The position numbers were made by a program, and so were the translations under genes. Positions 23,258-35,429 of a stretch of DNA of 64,000 nt are shown here, piece by piece. The notes below the pieces were generated by a model. That model was not told the origin of the DNA and did not search any database. It saw only the letters and a list, made by a program, of their open reading frames with translations. The DNA lies in NCBI GenBank assembly GCA_030686995.1, contig CM060695.1:96996871-97060870 (forward strand), given 5' to 3'. Origin of the DNA: Artemisia argyi (taxonomy: Eukaryota > Streptophyta > Magnoliopsida > Asterales > Asteraceae). Within the stretch, counting starts at the first letter, position 1. Every line of letters begins with the position of its first letter.

Positions 23258-24231
23258 ATGACGAAAGGAAGGGGAGGAATCACCAACAGATCACTAGGCG
23301 TAAAATAGTTGTAGAAACATTATGTATGGGAGCCTGCAACTGAAACACAAGTGAGGACAGCATGGGAATCAAAAGCTTCAGAACATTATGCATATTTCTT
23401 GAGAGACATTAGGCGTAAAATGATAAGACCAATAATTATAAGTGAAGACACATGGGCGGGTTTTGTAGGCTATTGGGATACCCTCGAGTACAAGGGGAAA
23501 AGAGAAACAAATTCACATAATCGTCTGAAGGGTGATGGTCCATCGACTCATACCGGAGGGTCTGTACCATATCGTGAATATGCGAAGAAACTTGTAAGCT
23601 TAAGAAACTTAGTTGTAGTTCTATGATACTAAAATATGTTATTGTTTGTTTAAGTAAATCTATTTCGAAAGTTTTTGTCAGTTTCTGACTTTTTTTTTTC
23701 ATTTTTGTGTGTGCAAGAAATGACACTAAAGCGTCCACCTAATCCTTTTGAACTTTTTGTGTATATCCATACAAAAAATCATGACGAGACAACCTTTATC
23801 GACAAGAAGGAAAAAACAATCAATGTAAGTTCTGATCCAAAAAGTGAATAACATTTTCATTTAGTATATAATCACTCATTTTCACATCTATATAATAACA
23901 AGATAATGTGTTGCGATTGAGGGAAGCACGTGAGGCAAATCATACAGAAGGCGAGTCATCCCAATTGGTGAATGAATCAACACTTTATTATGAGGCGGCC
24001 GGAGGTGTGAAGAAAAGAAATGTGTATGGTCTTGACTCACAAGCATTTGCTTATTATCTGAATCCCTCAACTAGAAATTCTGCAACTTATATGCCACATG
24101 AACCTTTGGAGAAAAAGTATCTAGAAATGGAGAGAAAGTTGACTAGCCAGATCGGTAAGCAACAACAAATTCTTGATTTCTTGTGTGGTCATCTTGATAT
24201 TCCTGTCCCAAGTACTGAGAGTGACACTTAA
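23258..24231 (+). pseudogene. CACTA-associated Ptta/En/Spm-type protein gene, broken
   Basis: Reads MTKGRGGITNRSLGVK, then two in-frame stops (TAG at 23306, again two codons later), then WEPATETQVRTAWESKASEHY. It continues with WAGFVGYWDTLEYKGKRE and the THTGGSVPYREYAKK block typical of the plant transposase Ptta/En/Spm family. A likely intron (GTAAGC at 23594 to an AG near 23717) precedes RPPNPFELFVYIHTKNHD. A second intron (GTAAGT at 23825 to AG near 23904) precedes the last exon, which has an E/K-rich coiled-coil-like end and stops at 24231. In En/Spm this protein binds subterminal repeats. The stops make it inactive. No DDE transposase gene is seen. Confidence 0.7.
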
Positions 24232-24599
24232 GACAACAATGAAGCAGATACTGTGGGGGGGGGGGGGGGGGTGGGGGAACTCAAAACCCAAACACTGGCA
24301 ACTCCGAGGAGCATGAAGTCTAATAAGATGATCATCACAGCCTTAGGACATCGAGAAACCTGAGTTAATTTATTTTCTGTGTGTCTGGTATTTTAGGTTC
24401 AGGATTATTTTGGTTTGCATATCTTAGGTTGCTGTTTGCTTTATTTTGGATAATTTAGGTTGTTGGTTCCTTTCGGATATTTTATGTTTATGTTAAGTTT
24501 AATAAAGTTGGTTTATGTTTGTTATATTGTATGCCTAATTTATATTTTATAGCTCTTTCAAAATAAGATATTTCATATTATTTTCAGTCAAATCATTTG

Positions 24600-25340
24600 T
24601 CGAAAAATTCCCACAAGTTTTACCAGTACTTTTCGTGGTTAATATTACCCACCAATTATTGTGGGTAAACTGCTAATATTACCCTTTGTTTTCCTACCAA
24701 CTATTGTGGGTAAACTACTAATATTACCCTTGGCTTTTCACACTTAAAAATCCGTGGTTAAATGTACCCATAAATTATCATGGGTAACTAATATTACCCT
24801 TTGCTTTCCTACCAATTATTATGGGTAAACTTCTAATATTACCCTTAGCTTTTCACACTTAAATATCCATGGTTAAATGTACCCATAAATTATCATGGGT
24901 AAAACAAAAATTTTTACCATTGGATATTTACACACGACTATATCGTAGGTTATGGGTACCCTTAAATTACCCTCAAAACTTTAGTGAGTATTTTTGTGGT
25001 AATGTAAAATATTCCATGAAACATTTTACCACCGATTTAATGAACACACCCACGGATTATGTGCTGGCTAAATATACCCATAGATTACCCACGTGACAAT
25101 TGTGGGTATTTTCATGGTAGCTTAGAAAATCCCGTGCAACATTTACCCACAGATTGAATGAAAATGCCCACAAACAATGTCGTGGTTAACATTACCCATA
25201 CGTCAAAAAATTCGTGGCTAGTCAATTACCCTCGAAGGTTTTCCCCATTAAAACAGATTCATGGATAATCCATGGGTATTCATCAGTTACCCACGAATTT
25301 GGCCCTTTTGCCCACAAAATTTGTCCATGGCTATTCGCCA
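24600..25340. repeat. Right subterminal repeats of the CACTA element
   Basis: Recurrent units TTACCC...ATTATTGTGGGTAA. Units of about 70 bp are repeated two to three times between 24640 and 24900, followed by more irregular copies to the terminus. It complements the left array. Confidence 0.78.
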
Positions 25341-25354
25341 CAATTTTTGTAGTT

Positions 25355-25516
25355 GAAACATGCGAGTGCACTGCTATATCTCCATATATATCTACTGTCT
25401 TTATACGTGAAGGTCCATTTTTTATTGTAACCACATTTACAAAATGGGAAGTGATATATTCACGGATAACTTTACTAAAGACATGCAATTTTTTAGTAAA
25501 AAGACATTAATATCCT
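25355..25516. other. Short spacer between the CACTA element and copia A
   Basis: 162 bp of AT-rich DNA with no recognisable feature. It ends ATCCT, the only side on which the TSD of element A can be read. Confidence 0.4.
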
Positions 25517-25751
25517 TGTTGTTCCCCTTTACACAATTAGTCTTAACTACAAAGTTAATCTAATAGTGTACCATGTTTAAGTGATGTATTGAAATACTTA
25601 ATAAGTAAAAACGTAAAAGTAAATAGACAAAGTTTGTCAACATTAAAATTCTTATTAGAAGTAAATCAAAGAATCTAACCCCAAGTGTTTGATGGGTAAC
25701 ACTTGGGATTGAAATGACAAGTATGGTAATCTCCTCTCTAAACTTAAGTTA

Positions 25752-28700
25752 TGTAAAACCCTAAAATTTACGAAACCTAATTTAGGTATAAATTTGAAAA
25801 TTAAAAAAAAAAAAAAAAAAAAAAAACACTTACGATATGTTTATTATTAAAAGTAAATGTTCATCTATACCAAATTAGTTATGTCATATTAAAAGTTTAT
25901 TAACAAATTAACTAAACATTTAAAGATCCTTTGACCCATTTAAGTTCTATTTGTTCGGCTCTTAAAAACCCATTAGAAACCCCCTAACCGACCCCTCTTT
26001 AATAACATTAAAGCCCAATTTAAACCATCCATTAAAGCTATAATGACACATGACTTTGTACGTTCCTTTTTGTTTCCAAATATAAAGACGAGACTCCTTT
26101 TCCTTTTATGCCTTCATTTGACAACAACAACAGACAACCACAACATTCGACTATTGCTGCTGCTAATTCTGTTTTCAAAAATCCAAGTGTTCGAGGGTAT
26201 TGTTGATGTGTTATGGGTTAGGGTTATAGGTTTGTTGTTTCATTCGTGGATTCTGGTTCTCTTGTTTTTCTTTGTTCGTAGCCATCACCAAGGTATCACC
26301 AATTCTTCTTTTGTTTTGCTTCCATTCGACACACACATGTTTGAGTAATCTGAATTTATAACACACTAAAACCCTAAAACATTTGTACACTAATCTGATC
26401 TATTTAATCAATGGTTATTCGTAATATATACACCATAGAAAAAGGCCACATGAATTCATGAATTAACATGTTTAAAACTTGTATATATGATCTGATGTTT
26501 GCTGCTCCTAATCGACCAATGTTCCTAATCTGATTCGACTTCTATTTATATTCAACCTAATCTATTAATACAACCCTAATCTGGTCTTTGAAAATGTGCT
26601 TCTAAATCTGATGAACCCTATAATAACTAATACGAGGCATATAGAATTAATACATGAGATTAGGGCTTGTTTGTGTTATTGTAAGTTGACTGTTTGGATC
26701 AAAAAATTATGTGTGTGCATGTGTGAGTTGTGTCTCGACATGTAGGGCTGTAAAGATGTGTTAAACATGGGTTTAATTGTATTTGAAAACATCTAATATC
26801 ATGCACATTAAAATGGGTTAAAAAGGGTTTAGGTTAGGGTTGTTTCTGTCTAAACTACATGCTGTCCAGATTCAAGTCATATTGAATGGGGTCTAAATTA
26901 ATGATAAGAACATGTTTTTGCATAATCTTTGAGTCTAAAACTAAGTTCTAGATGTGTACTAATTGAATATCAAATTTCGTGGTCATTGGATGTCGGTAGA
27001 GTAGTCTTGTGATTTTTGGGAGATTATGTGTCAAAGCTGAGAAATCGAGTCTGAAATTCAGTTGGTGTTTTTTATTTTTAGTTTTCAAACTATAAGGAGT
27101 TAAGATCTCTCCTTTTATAGTGGTTATATTTAAGATATTTGTGACTTTCTGGAATATTTGTAGATTTTTCTGAAATGTGTAAATGGGTTTGATAAATGTA
27201 AACTTTCGGGGTGTTTTTGAAGTTCACTTTCTGGACCTGTTTAAATAAACGATTTTTGAAAGGGAATTTACACTTACTAATAAATTCTGGGAAAATTCAG
27301 GTAGACTCTTAAGACATTAAAGCTTCTGTGAGAATTTTTGTGAATTTTCATTTTGAATTATGGTATTATTTGAAAATTCGTTAAATGAAGGTAAAAGTAT
27401 ACTAAAATCATAAATTAGTTATGAAACTTAGTTCTTTGTGAATTAATACTATTTGATGTGTTTTTATTAACCCTAGATCTAATCATTAATGATTGTAAAC
27501 TAAACAAACATTAATGATATCGTTAAACCCTAAGTTGACTAATGTGGAAACTTACTAAATAGAATGAAACCTTAAAACGAGCAATCGGATTAACTAATAA
27601 GTATTGTATGAAACCGAACTCGTGTAGATTCGTTGGAGAGGACATAACGTTGTTCCTTGTGTTCATTCATTTGCTTTCCTTTTATTTCATTTAAGGTATG
27701 GATATTCAGTCTTACTTTTAGACATTATTTCATTTGCATTTCGTATTGGTACAAATATGTTGGATACCCATTTCTATTTACATCATTATCGGTTGGTTCG
27801 TTTGTTTAATTACTTGTTTCTCAAGATTCGTATTCATTGACCTTGATTCGTTTACTATGATTTGAACCTTTGTTTATGATCCATTTGTTATGACCCATTT
27901 GACTTGAACCATTGATATGATCCATTTGTTATGACCCATTTGACTTGAACCATTGATATGATCCTTTTGTTGTGATCCATCTGATATGATCCTATTTTTA
28001 TGACCATTTGTTTTGATCCATTTGATTTGATCCATTGCTCAAGGTAGTATTCCTAGCCATGAAGGTAACATGGCCATGTCATTGAGGCACCAATGGCATG
28101 ACACTTTCTATGGAGGTGTGATTGATCCACGGCGTTTCCCTTATTTGTATCTGTGGCCATTATCTGAGTATGTATGCTAACCTTGAGCTAGTGTATGTGC
28201 TAATCTGTTTTGCAGGGTAGCGTATGGATGCATCCTAGGTAATCAGTAATGTTATTTGGTGATTGGTAGGTGTGTAACCCTACACCCTATCATAATCTGG
28301 TACATTGGAGTCTGCAGCTTCATGAACAATAAAGGAATTGGCGGTATAATGAATTGTGATATGGAATGTTTCATTGATTGTTTTGGTCTATTCATGTATC
28401 ATGTTTAGACACTTGAGCACTTCCGTTACTATCCCTTTTAGCACTTCTGTATTATTATTTGATTTCGATTTTCAACCCTTGATATTCTTTATGATATTTG
28501 ATCTCAGCAGGTTCTCATTGGATCGTTTGTTTATTTGTTTATGGTCGATTATCTTTGGTATATTTATATCTGTTCACTGAGCGTTAGCTCAGCCGCATTT
28601 TCTTTTCCCTGTGGCAGGTATCAAGCTGGAGGCTGGGATTGAGAAATGAGAGTAGGAGCTTTTTAGTGGACCAACCCTAACTTAGTATTCATGGATTTTA

Positions 28701-28873
28701 TTTTAGATTTTAGTTGGATTATTTTAGAAGCTGGTTTTGATTGTAATTGTTTTATTAGTCTTTTTAGTCTCAAGACTTGTATATATTGCATTAAGTCTTC
28801 CGCTTGCGCTTTATGTTCTGAAATGACACCATAATGTTACACTTTAGACCCTTATCCCGTTTGGGGTGTTACA
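25752..28873 (+). repeat. 5' LTR of element E
   Basis: 3122 bp, TG...CA. Matches 29547-32630 along its full length with scattered substitutions (a few percent by eye). It has an A tract of 24 against 45 in the other copy, and one extra unit in the ATGACCCATTTGACTTG repeat at 27880-27960. It contains AGCGTTAGCTCAGCC near 28580, a motif seen in Tekay-type LTRs. Confidence 0.9.
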
Positions 28874-29546
28874 ATTATGGTATCAGAGCGTTAGGTTTGA
28901 CCTGTAGAGCTTAGGCTCTGACCTGTGAGGATTTGGTAGACATTAGGCTTCCTTCTGCTTTGACGCTTTCTTATGTTTTGACGCTTCCTTCTATGTTGAA
29001 TGTCTTCTTTCACATTTTGATCTTCATGTTTGATTTTTGTCTCCACTGATTCGTTTATTTATAGTGGGCCTTCTTATCATGTTTCTGAGTCTAGGCGTGC
29101 GGTTCAATGGAGCATAAGATTGGTGACTGTCCTAAGAAGAAGTGGGTTGACGGTTCGTGAATTCCTTAGTTCATTTTTATTTATGTCCTTTCATTTTGCG
29201 TCTTGAGACATCTCAAATATTTTCTTTTATATTTCTAGAGTTACTTCTGTGAAGTCGGAATTTATTTGCTGAGATTGTTATCATTTAGCCTTACCTTCGT
29301 ATCTGTTCATATTCATGATTGTGATTTGGTATCTGTTATATATGTGTTCCGTATCTGTTGGATCAGTTTGAGATGATCGGTCATTTGTTGAAGAATTTGA
29401 GATTTTCTAAATCACCTGAATTCAATCATGAGAATACTAACCTTCTATTCGTTAGAATCATTTTCAATTCCTTTTGTGATATGGTATGTTTCTATCCGGT
29501 TCTTTTCAATTTCGAGGACGAAATTTTCTTTTTAGAAGGGAAAAGT
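28874..29546 (+). other. Interior of element E: PBS, spacer, PPT
   Basis: TGGTATCAGAGC at 28878-28889 is the PBS complementary to initiator tRNA-Met, four bases after the LTR. The next 650 bp hold no significant ORF. The interior ends TTCGAGGACGAAATTTTC then AGAAGGGAAAAG, the polypurine tract, directly before the 3' LTR. Confidence 0.85.
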
Positions 29547-29591
29547 TGTAAAACCCTAAAATTTACGAAACCTAATTTAGGTATAAATTTG

Positions 29592-29638
<47 letters not shown>

Positions 29639-32630
29639 TACGATACATTTATTATTAAAAGTAAATGTTCATCTAAACTAAATTAGTTATGTCATATCAA
29701 AAGTTTATTAACTAATTAACTAAACATTTAAAGATCCTTTGACCCATTTAAGTTCTATTTGTTTGGCTCCTAAAAGCCCATTAGAAACCCCATAACCGAC
29801 CCTCTTTAATAACATTAAAGCCCAATTTAAACCATTCTTAAAAACCCATTAAAGCTATAACGACACATGAGTTTGTACGTTCCTTTTTGTTTCCAAATAT
29901 AAAGTCTTTTCCTTTTCTGCCTTCATTCGACAACAACAACAGACAACTACAATTTTTGACTATTGCTACTGCTAATTCTCTTTTAAAAAATCCAAGTGTT
30001 CGAGGGTATTGTTGCTGTGTTCGTGGGTTAGGGTTATAGGTTTTTTGTTTCATTCATGGATTCTAGTTCTCTTGTTTTTCTTTGTTCGTAGCCATCACCA
30101 AGGTATCACCAATTCTTCTTTTGTTTTGCTTTCATTCGACACACACATGTTTGAGTAATCTTAATTTATAACACACTAAAACCCTAAAACATTTGTACAC
30201 TAATCTGATCTATTTAATCAATGGTTATTCTTAATATATACACCATAGAAAAAGGCCACATGAAATCATGAATTAACATGTTTAAAACTTGTATATACGA
30301 TCTGATGTTTGCTGCTCCTAATCGACCCATGTTCCTAATCTGATTCGACCTCTATTTACATTCGACCTAATCTGTTAATACAACTCTAATCTGGTATTTG
30401 AAAACGTGCTTCTAAATATGATGAACCCTAGAATAATTAAAACGAGGCGTATAGAATTAATACATGAGATTAGGGCTTGTTTGTGTTATTGTAAGTGGAC
30501 TGTTTGGATCGGTAAATTGTGTGTGTGCCTGTGAGAGTTGTGCGTCGACATGTAGGACTATAAACATGTGTTAAACCTGGGTATAATTGTATTTGAAAAC
30601 ATTTAATATCGTGCACATTAAAATGGGTTAAAAAGGGTTTAGGTTAGGGTTGTTTGTGTCTCAGCTACATGCTGTCCAGATTCAAGTCAAATTGAATGGG
30701 GTCTAAATTAATGATAAGAATATGTTTTTGCATAATGTTTGAGTCTAAAACTAAGTTCAGGATGTGTACTAATTGAATATCAAATTTCGTGGTCATTGGA
30801 TGTAGGGAGAGTAGACTTGTGATTTTTGGGAGATTAAGTGTCAAAGCTGAGAAATCGAGTCTGAAATTCAGTTGGTGTTTTTGATTTTTAGTTTTCAAAG
30901 TATAAGGAGTTAAGATCTCTCCTTTTACAGTGTATATATTTATGATATTTGTGACTTCCTGGAATATTTGTAGATTTTTCTGAAATGTTTAATGGGTTTG
31001 ATAAATGTAAACTTTTGGGGTGTTTTTGCAGTTCACTTTCTGGACCTGTTTAAATAAACGATTTTTGAAAGGGTATTTACACTTAGTAATAAATTCTGGG
31101 AAAATTCAAGTAGACTTTTAAGACATTAAAGCTTCTTTGAGAATTTTTGTGAATTTTCATTTTGAATTATGTTATTGTTTGAAAATTCGTTAAGTGAAGG
31201 TAAAATTATACTAAAATCAGAAATTTGTTAAGAAACTTAGTTCTTTGTGAATTAATACTATTTGATGTGTTTTTATTAACCCTAGACCTAATCATTAATG
31301 ATTGTAACCTAAACAAACATTAATGATATCGTTAAACCCTAAGTTGACTAATGTGGAAACTTACTAAATAGAATGAAACCCTAAAACGAGCAATCGGATT
31401 AACTAATAAGTATTGTATGAAACCGAACTTGTATAGATTCGTTGGATAGGACATAACGTTGTTCCTTGTATTTATTCATTTGCTTTCCTTTCATTTCATT
31501 TAAGGTAAAAATATTCAGTCTTACTTTTAGACATTATTTCATTTGTATTTCGTATTGGTACATATATGCTAGATACCCATTTCTATTTACATCGTTATCG
31601 GTTGGTTCGTTTGTTTGATTTCTCGTTTCTCATGATTCGTATTCATTGACCTTGATTCGTTTACTATGATTTGAACCATTGATATAATCCATTTGTTATG
31701 ACCCATTTGACTTGAACCATTGATATGATCCTTTTGTTGTGATCCATCTGATATTATCCTATTGTTATGACCATTTGTTTTGATCCATTTGATTTGATCC
31801 ATTGCTCAAGGTAGTATTCCTAGCCATGAAGGTAACATGGCCATGTCATTGAGCCACCAATGGTATGACACTTTCTTTGGAGTCGTGATTGATCCACGGC
31901 ATTTCCCTTATTTGTATCTGTGGCCATTATCTGAGTATGTATGCTAACCTTGAGCTAGTGTATGTGCTAATCTATTTTGCAGGGGAGCGTATGGTTGCAT
32001 CCTAGGTAATCAGTAATGGTATATGGTGATTGGTAGGTGTGTGACCCTACACCCTATCATAATCTGGTACATTGGAGTCTGCAGCTTCATGTACAATAAA
32101 GGAATTGACAGTATAATGAATTGTGAGTTGAAATGTTTGATTGATTGTTTTGGTCTATTCATGTTTCATGTTTAGATACTTGAGCACTTCCGTTACTATC
32201 CCTTTTACCACTTCTGTATTATTCTTTGATTTCCATTTTCATATGACCCTTGATGTTCTTTATGATATTTGATCTCAGCAGGTTCTCATTGGATTGTTTG
32301 TTTATTCGTTTATGTTCGGTTATCTTTCATATGTTTATAGTTAGCTCAGCCGCATTTTCTTTTCCCTGCGGCAGGTATCAAGTTGAAGGTTGGGATTGAG
32401 TAATGAGAGTAGGAGCTTTTTAGTGGACCAACCCTACCTTAGTATTCATGTATTTTATCTTAGATTTATGTTGGATTATTTTAGAAGCTGGTTTTGATTG
32501 TAATTGTTTTATTAGTCCTTTAGTCTCAAGACTTGTAATTTATTGTATTAAGTCTTCCGCTTGCGCTTTATGTTCTGAAATGACACCATAATGTTACACT
32601 TTAGACCCTTATCCAGTTTGGGGTGTTACA
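29547..32630 (+). repeat. 3' LTR of element E
   Basis: 3084 bp copy of the 5' LTR, preceded by the polypurine tract and followed by the TSD AGCTA. A 45-bp poly-A tract lies at 29592-29636. Confidence 0.9.
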
Positions 32631-33076
32631 AGCTAAGCTTAAGTACAACTATGCTAACCAACTGAGCTATCCTCAGGGACTTAGTTGTATTTGGAGGAGT
32701 AAAAGGGTTTGTGAATGTCTAAGCATTAAGTTCACAAACTTGTCAATCTTTTACTCCAACTTATGAACCTATATACATGTGTTTTCCAACCTTTATTAAA
32801 GTAGACAAAGATGACCTAAGCTAGTTTGGACAAAATACTTACGTATTTTGTCTTTGTTACAATCTTCTACTTTGGGTGTAGAACAATGTTGCTTTCTGAA
32901 TAGCAGTGATGACACTGCTTTGATCTTTAGCCATTCAGGGTAAGTTTGACCTTTGCTTGATAAGGACTCTTCCTTATATGTTTCAAACTTATCCCGCCTT
33001 GTCCCGCCATTCCTTCACTCTTAAGTCTTCAGTTTTCAGTCTTCAAAGTTGTTGAGGAGACTTGGGGTTCAGTAAG

Positions 33077-33148
33077 TTATTGTCATCACTCAGTGAAGCC
33101 ATCACCTTCTTCTCTGGCTCAGGTATCATTTACTGAGTGATGATAATA
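33077..33148. repeat. Hairpin in the centre of LTR A
   Basis: ATTGTCATCACTCAGT (from 33079) pairs with ACTGAGTGATGATAAT (to 33147) around a loop of about 36 nt. It lies upstream of the LTR TATA box, inside the non-palindromic centre, and could be a bidirectional binding site or a structural element. Confidence 0.6.
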
Positions 33149-33460
33149 GCTCTCTGATTCCTGATTCTCCTCCTCCTATATGAAGATCAAGAACTAAATA
33201 CTAGTGTCTTTAGACTAAAGATTAGGCGGAACTTTTCACTAATATGTTTGAGCAGGATAGAGCAAACTTTAGTGATAAGTCAAATCAAGTACGAGCTGAT
33301 GACAAAAGTTATGAACAGTTGCCAGCACTGTTCATTAAAGTAAAAAAGGAGCACTTTCCCAATGTTGATGCATTAAAAGGAAGATGTACCTTTTGTACCA
33401 CAACCATTGGGATTATGACACGTATCCACCTAACCTCATTAGCAGCAACCTCGTACCCAG

Positions 33461-33468
33461 TATAAATA
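33461..33468 (+). promoter_or_regulatory. LTR promoter TATA box of copia A
   Basis: CCCAGTATAAATATGATC. Transcription would start near 33490, so R-U5 (about 350 nt) coincides with the right arm of the LTR palindrome. Confidence 0.6.
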
Positions 33469-33841
33469 TGATCATGTGCATGAGTAGAAAGGTTGACAAG
33501 TTTGTGTGTGAAAAGCTTGGCTTCCACAAACCTTTCTACTCCTCCAGAACAACTAAGTCCCTAAGAATAATCTTAATTGGTTAGCATAGTTGCACTTAAG
33601 CTTAGCTTAAGTTTAAAGAGGAGATTACCATACTTGTCAATTCAATCCCTTGTTATTTCGCAAACACTTGGGTATAGATTCTTTGATTAATTTCTAATAA
33701 GATTTAAAACGTTGATAAACTCTTATCTATTTACTTTCACGTTTGTTTCTTATGTTTATCAAAGAATATCATTACTTTACCATGGTGCACAATTAAGCTA
33801 ACGTTTTAGTTAATACTAATTGTGTAAAAGGGAACAACAAG

Positions 33842-33853
33842 TGGTATCAGAGT
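33842..33853 (+). promoter_or_regulatory. Primer-binding site of copia A
   Basis: TGGTATCAGAGT, two bases after the LTR end, complementary to initiator tRNA-Met with a change in the last base. It fixes the LTR/interior boundary and the plus orientation. Confidence 0.85.
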
Positions 33854-33915
33854 GGGTTGATTTATAAAACAAGTTTCATAAATTGTTCAAACATTTTTAA
33901 AATCAAGATCCTACC

Positions 33916-35429
33916 ATGGCTGAAAGTAATGTACCCCAACTAGTCGATAAAAAGGGAGGAATCTATTCTACTACTGCTCCTAGACTTGAAGTTGGTTCAT
34001 TCAATAGGTGGAAAAAGCGCATGCTTTGCTACTTAACTGGGATGGAACCTTATTACATTAAGCTCATTAATGAAGGTCCATATGTCCCTAAAACTGCTGA
34101 AGGTTTAGTTAAACATGAAGCACATTGGACTCCTGATGAGAGAAGGGTGGTCAATCAAGATCAACGCCTGAAAAGCATCATTATATCTTGTCTTCCAGAC
34201 GATATAATGGAATCAGTCATTAACTATCCAATTACTAAACAGACTTGGACTGACTTGGTTCACAGCTTTGAAGGTCCCTCAGATACGAAGGAAAACAGGA
34301 TCATGGATCTGAAACTTGAGTATAATATCTTTAGGGCCAAAGACTTTGAAAGTATCTCTCAGACCTACACCTGTTACAAGACCTTGCTCAGTGAGCTGGC
34401 CAATGATGGTGTCGTCTTGTCCAAGCATGAGATAAATGTTGGCTTTGTCAACAGTCTCAATGAGAAATGGCTTAACTTCTCTCAAGGTCTCAGAAATGCT
34501 AATCACATTCAAAACCTTGATCTCCCAGAAATCTATGAGAAGTTTGTCTACGAAGACAATCTAATCTCTAGGAGATACTCTGACTCTATGAATCAAGAAA
34601 CCAAAAAGGCCCTGACCATTACACCCATATTCACTGCCTTCTATTCTAATGGCGTTGTACAGGATTTCCAAGAAAATTCAGAAGATGAAAACTGATGAAA
34701 GAACAATTGACGAGTATCTTCGTGATTTGCAAACTGAATTTCATGAAAGAGCTTTTCTTGCCAACTCAAAACGTTTCATCAAATGAAAAAAAAAAATATT
34801 TTCAAATGCTAAAGCAAATGAAAACACTGAGTGTTTCAGATGTGGTGAAAGAGGTCACTTTGCAAAAGATTGCTTTTCTAAAATAACTTCAGACTCCTCA
34901 TATAAATTTTCTGGAAACAGTTCTGAAACTAGCAAGTTTCAACCCAAAATGCTTCAGCCCCTTCAACAATTTCAAAACAAAAATGAAGGTCAAAAGGATT
35001 TTGAAGCCAAGTATAGAAAAGCTAAAGCTAAACTTGCACTTCTTGAGGCTACTCCCCCATCTTCTCAAACCACTCAAGTCACAAAAACACCAGAGTCCAA
35101 AATCAAAGGGCTTATTGCTGAAACATTTGATTGGGATGACGAACCAGTAACCTAAGATAATGAAGAAGTTCTGCCAGTGCTCTGACGGAACTCTCAGAAG
35201 AAAAGAAGCTAGCTGTAGGAAAAAGTCATGCCAGAAATGGAGAATGGGTAAGCATCACCATGAGAAAGTTAAACATATTGTTGTCTAAGGATGATAATTC
35301 AGATTGGCAATCCTATTTAAACTACATTAATGTAGATCTTAAGTATGTTGAAGAGCAAAGATTAATTCTGTTTTCAAAATATAACAGAGTTGGTTTTGAA
35401 CTAAACAAGTGTCGAGATGAACTTCTAGC
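33916..35429 (+). pseudogene. Gag of copia A, part 1 (frameshifted)
   Basis: Starts at ATG 33916 (MAESNVPQL). Residues 25-220 are the copia gag (UBN2-type) domain: FNRWKKRMLCYLTGMEPYY, QRLKSIIISCLPDDIMES, FEGPSDTKENRIMDLKLEY, GLRNANHIQNLDLPEIY, FVYEDNLISRRY. After 259 codons the frame shifts by one base near 34694, runs through a DERTIDEYLRDLQTEF block, and meets a TGA beside an A11 tract. It then returns in a new frame with the zinc knuckle CFRCGERGHFAKDC at about 34830-34873. The coding line continues (MRKLNILLSKDD; CRDELL) up to 35429, where element B is inserted. It would form the retrotransposon particle; as it stands it cannot make a full protein. Confidence 0.8.

Larger units (their letters stand above)
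19445..25354. mobile_element. CACTA (En/Spm) transposon, degraded, about 5.9 kb
   Basis: The left end is CACTACAAGAAAAC, the canonical CACTA terminus. The right end is CAATTTTTGTAGTT, the complementary form with a change in the last bases. The 3-bp flank GAA occurs on both sides (19442-19444 and 25355-25357), fitting the 3-bp TSD of this superfamily. Both ends carry dense TTACCC/GGGTAA subterminal repeats, and a Ptta/En/Spm-type gene lies inside. It contains later insertions, including Helitron copy 2. Confidence 0.8.
25752..32630 (+). mobile_element. Large non-autonomous LTR retrotransposon E (LARD-type), 6.9 kb
   Basis: Two LTRs of about 3.1 kb (25752-28873 and 29547-32630) enclose only 673 bp. 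LTR ends are TGTAAAACCC and GTGTTACA. TSD: AGTTA at 25747-25751 and AGCTA at 32631-32635. The uninterrupted right arm of LTR A reads AGCTA at the matching place, so the left copy has mutated. PBS and PPT are present, so E is a complete element without gag or pol that must have moved using proteins of a relative. The GAGGACGAAATT before the PPT resembles Tekay/Del chromovirus 3' ends. Confidence 0.88.
25517..33839 (+). repeat. 5' LTR of copia A (about 1.44 kb when E is removed)
   Basis: Runs from TGTTGTTCCC to GGGAACAACA and is followed at once by a PBS. It consists of 25517-25751 plus 32636-33839, with element E and one TSD copy between. The outer parts are inverted copies of each other: 25517-25751 continuing at 32636-32765 pairs with 33470-33839 read backwards, at roughly three quarters or more identity by eye. 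A TATA box at 33461 sits at the inner edge of the right arm, so the right arm is R-U5 and the left arm is the start of U3. Confidence 0.75.

Noticed and set aside
24640..24900. CRISPR-like regularly spaced repeats
   Set aside because: The genome is eukaryotic and the units are CACTA subterminal repeats without unique spacers.
25752..32630. Tandem segmental duplication of about 3.1 kb
   Set aside because: The copies begin TG and end CA, are separated by a PBS and PPT, and flanked by a 5-bp TSD, so they are the LTRs of element E.
33244..33465. ORF pair in the centre of LTR A
   Set aside because: Falls within U3, ends at the TATA box region and shows no family resemblance; probably chance.
34279..34512. 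Minus-strand ORF opposite gag of A
   Set aside because: Shadow of the conserved gag domain on the plus strand.
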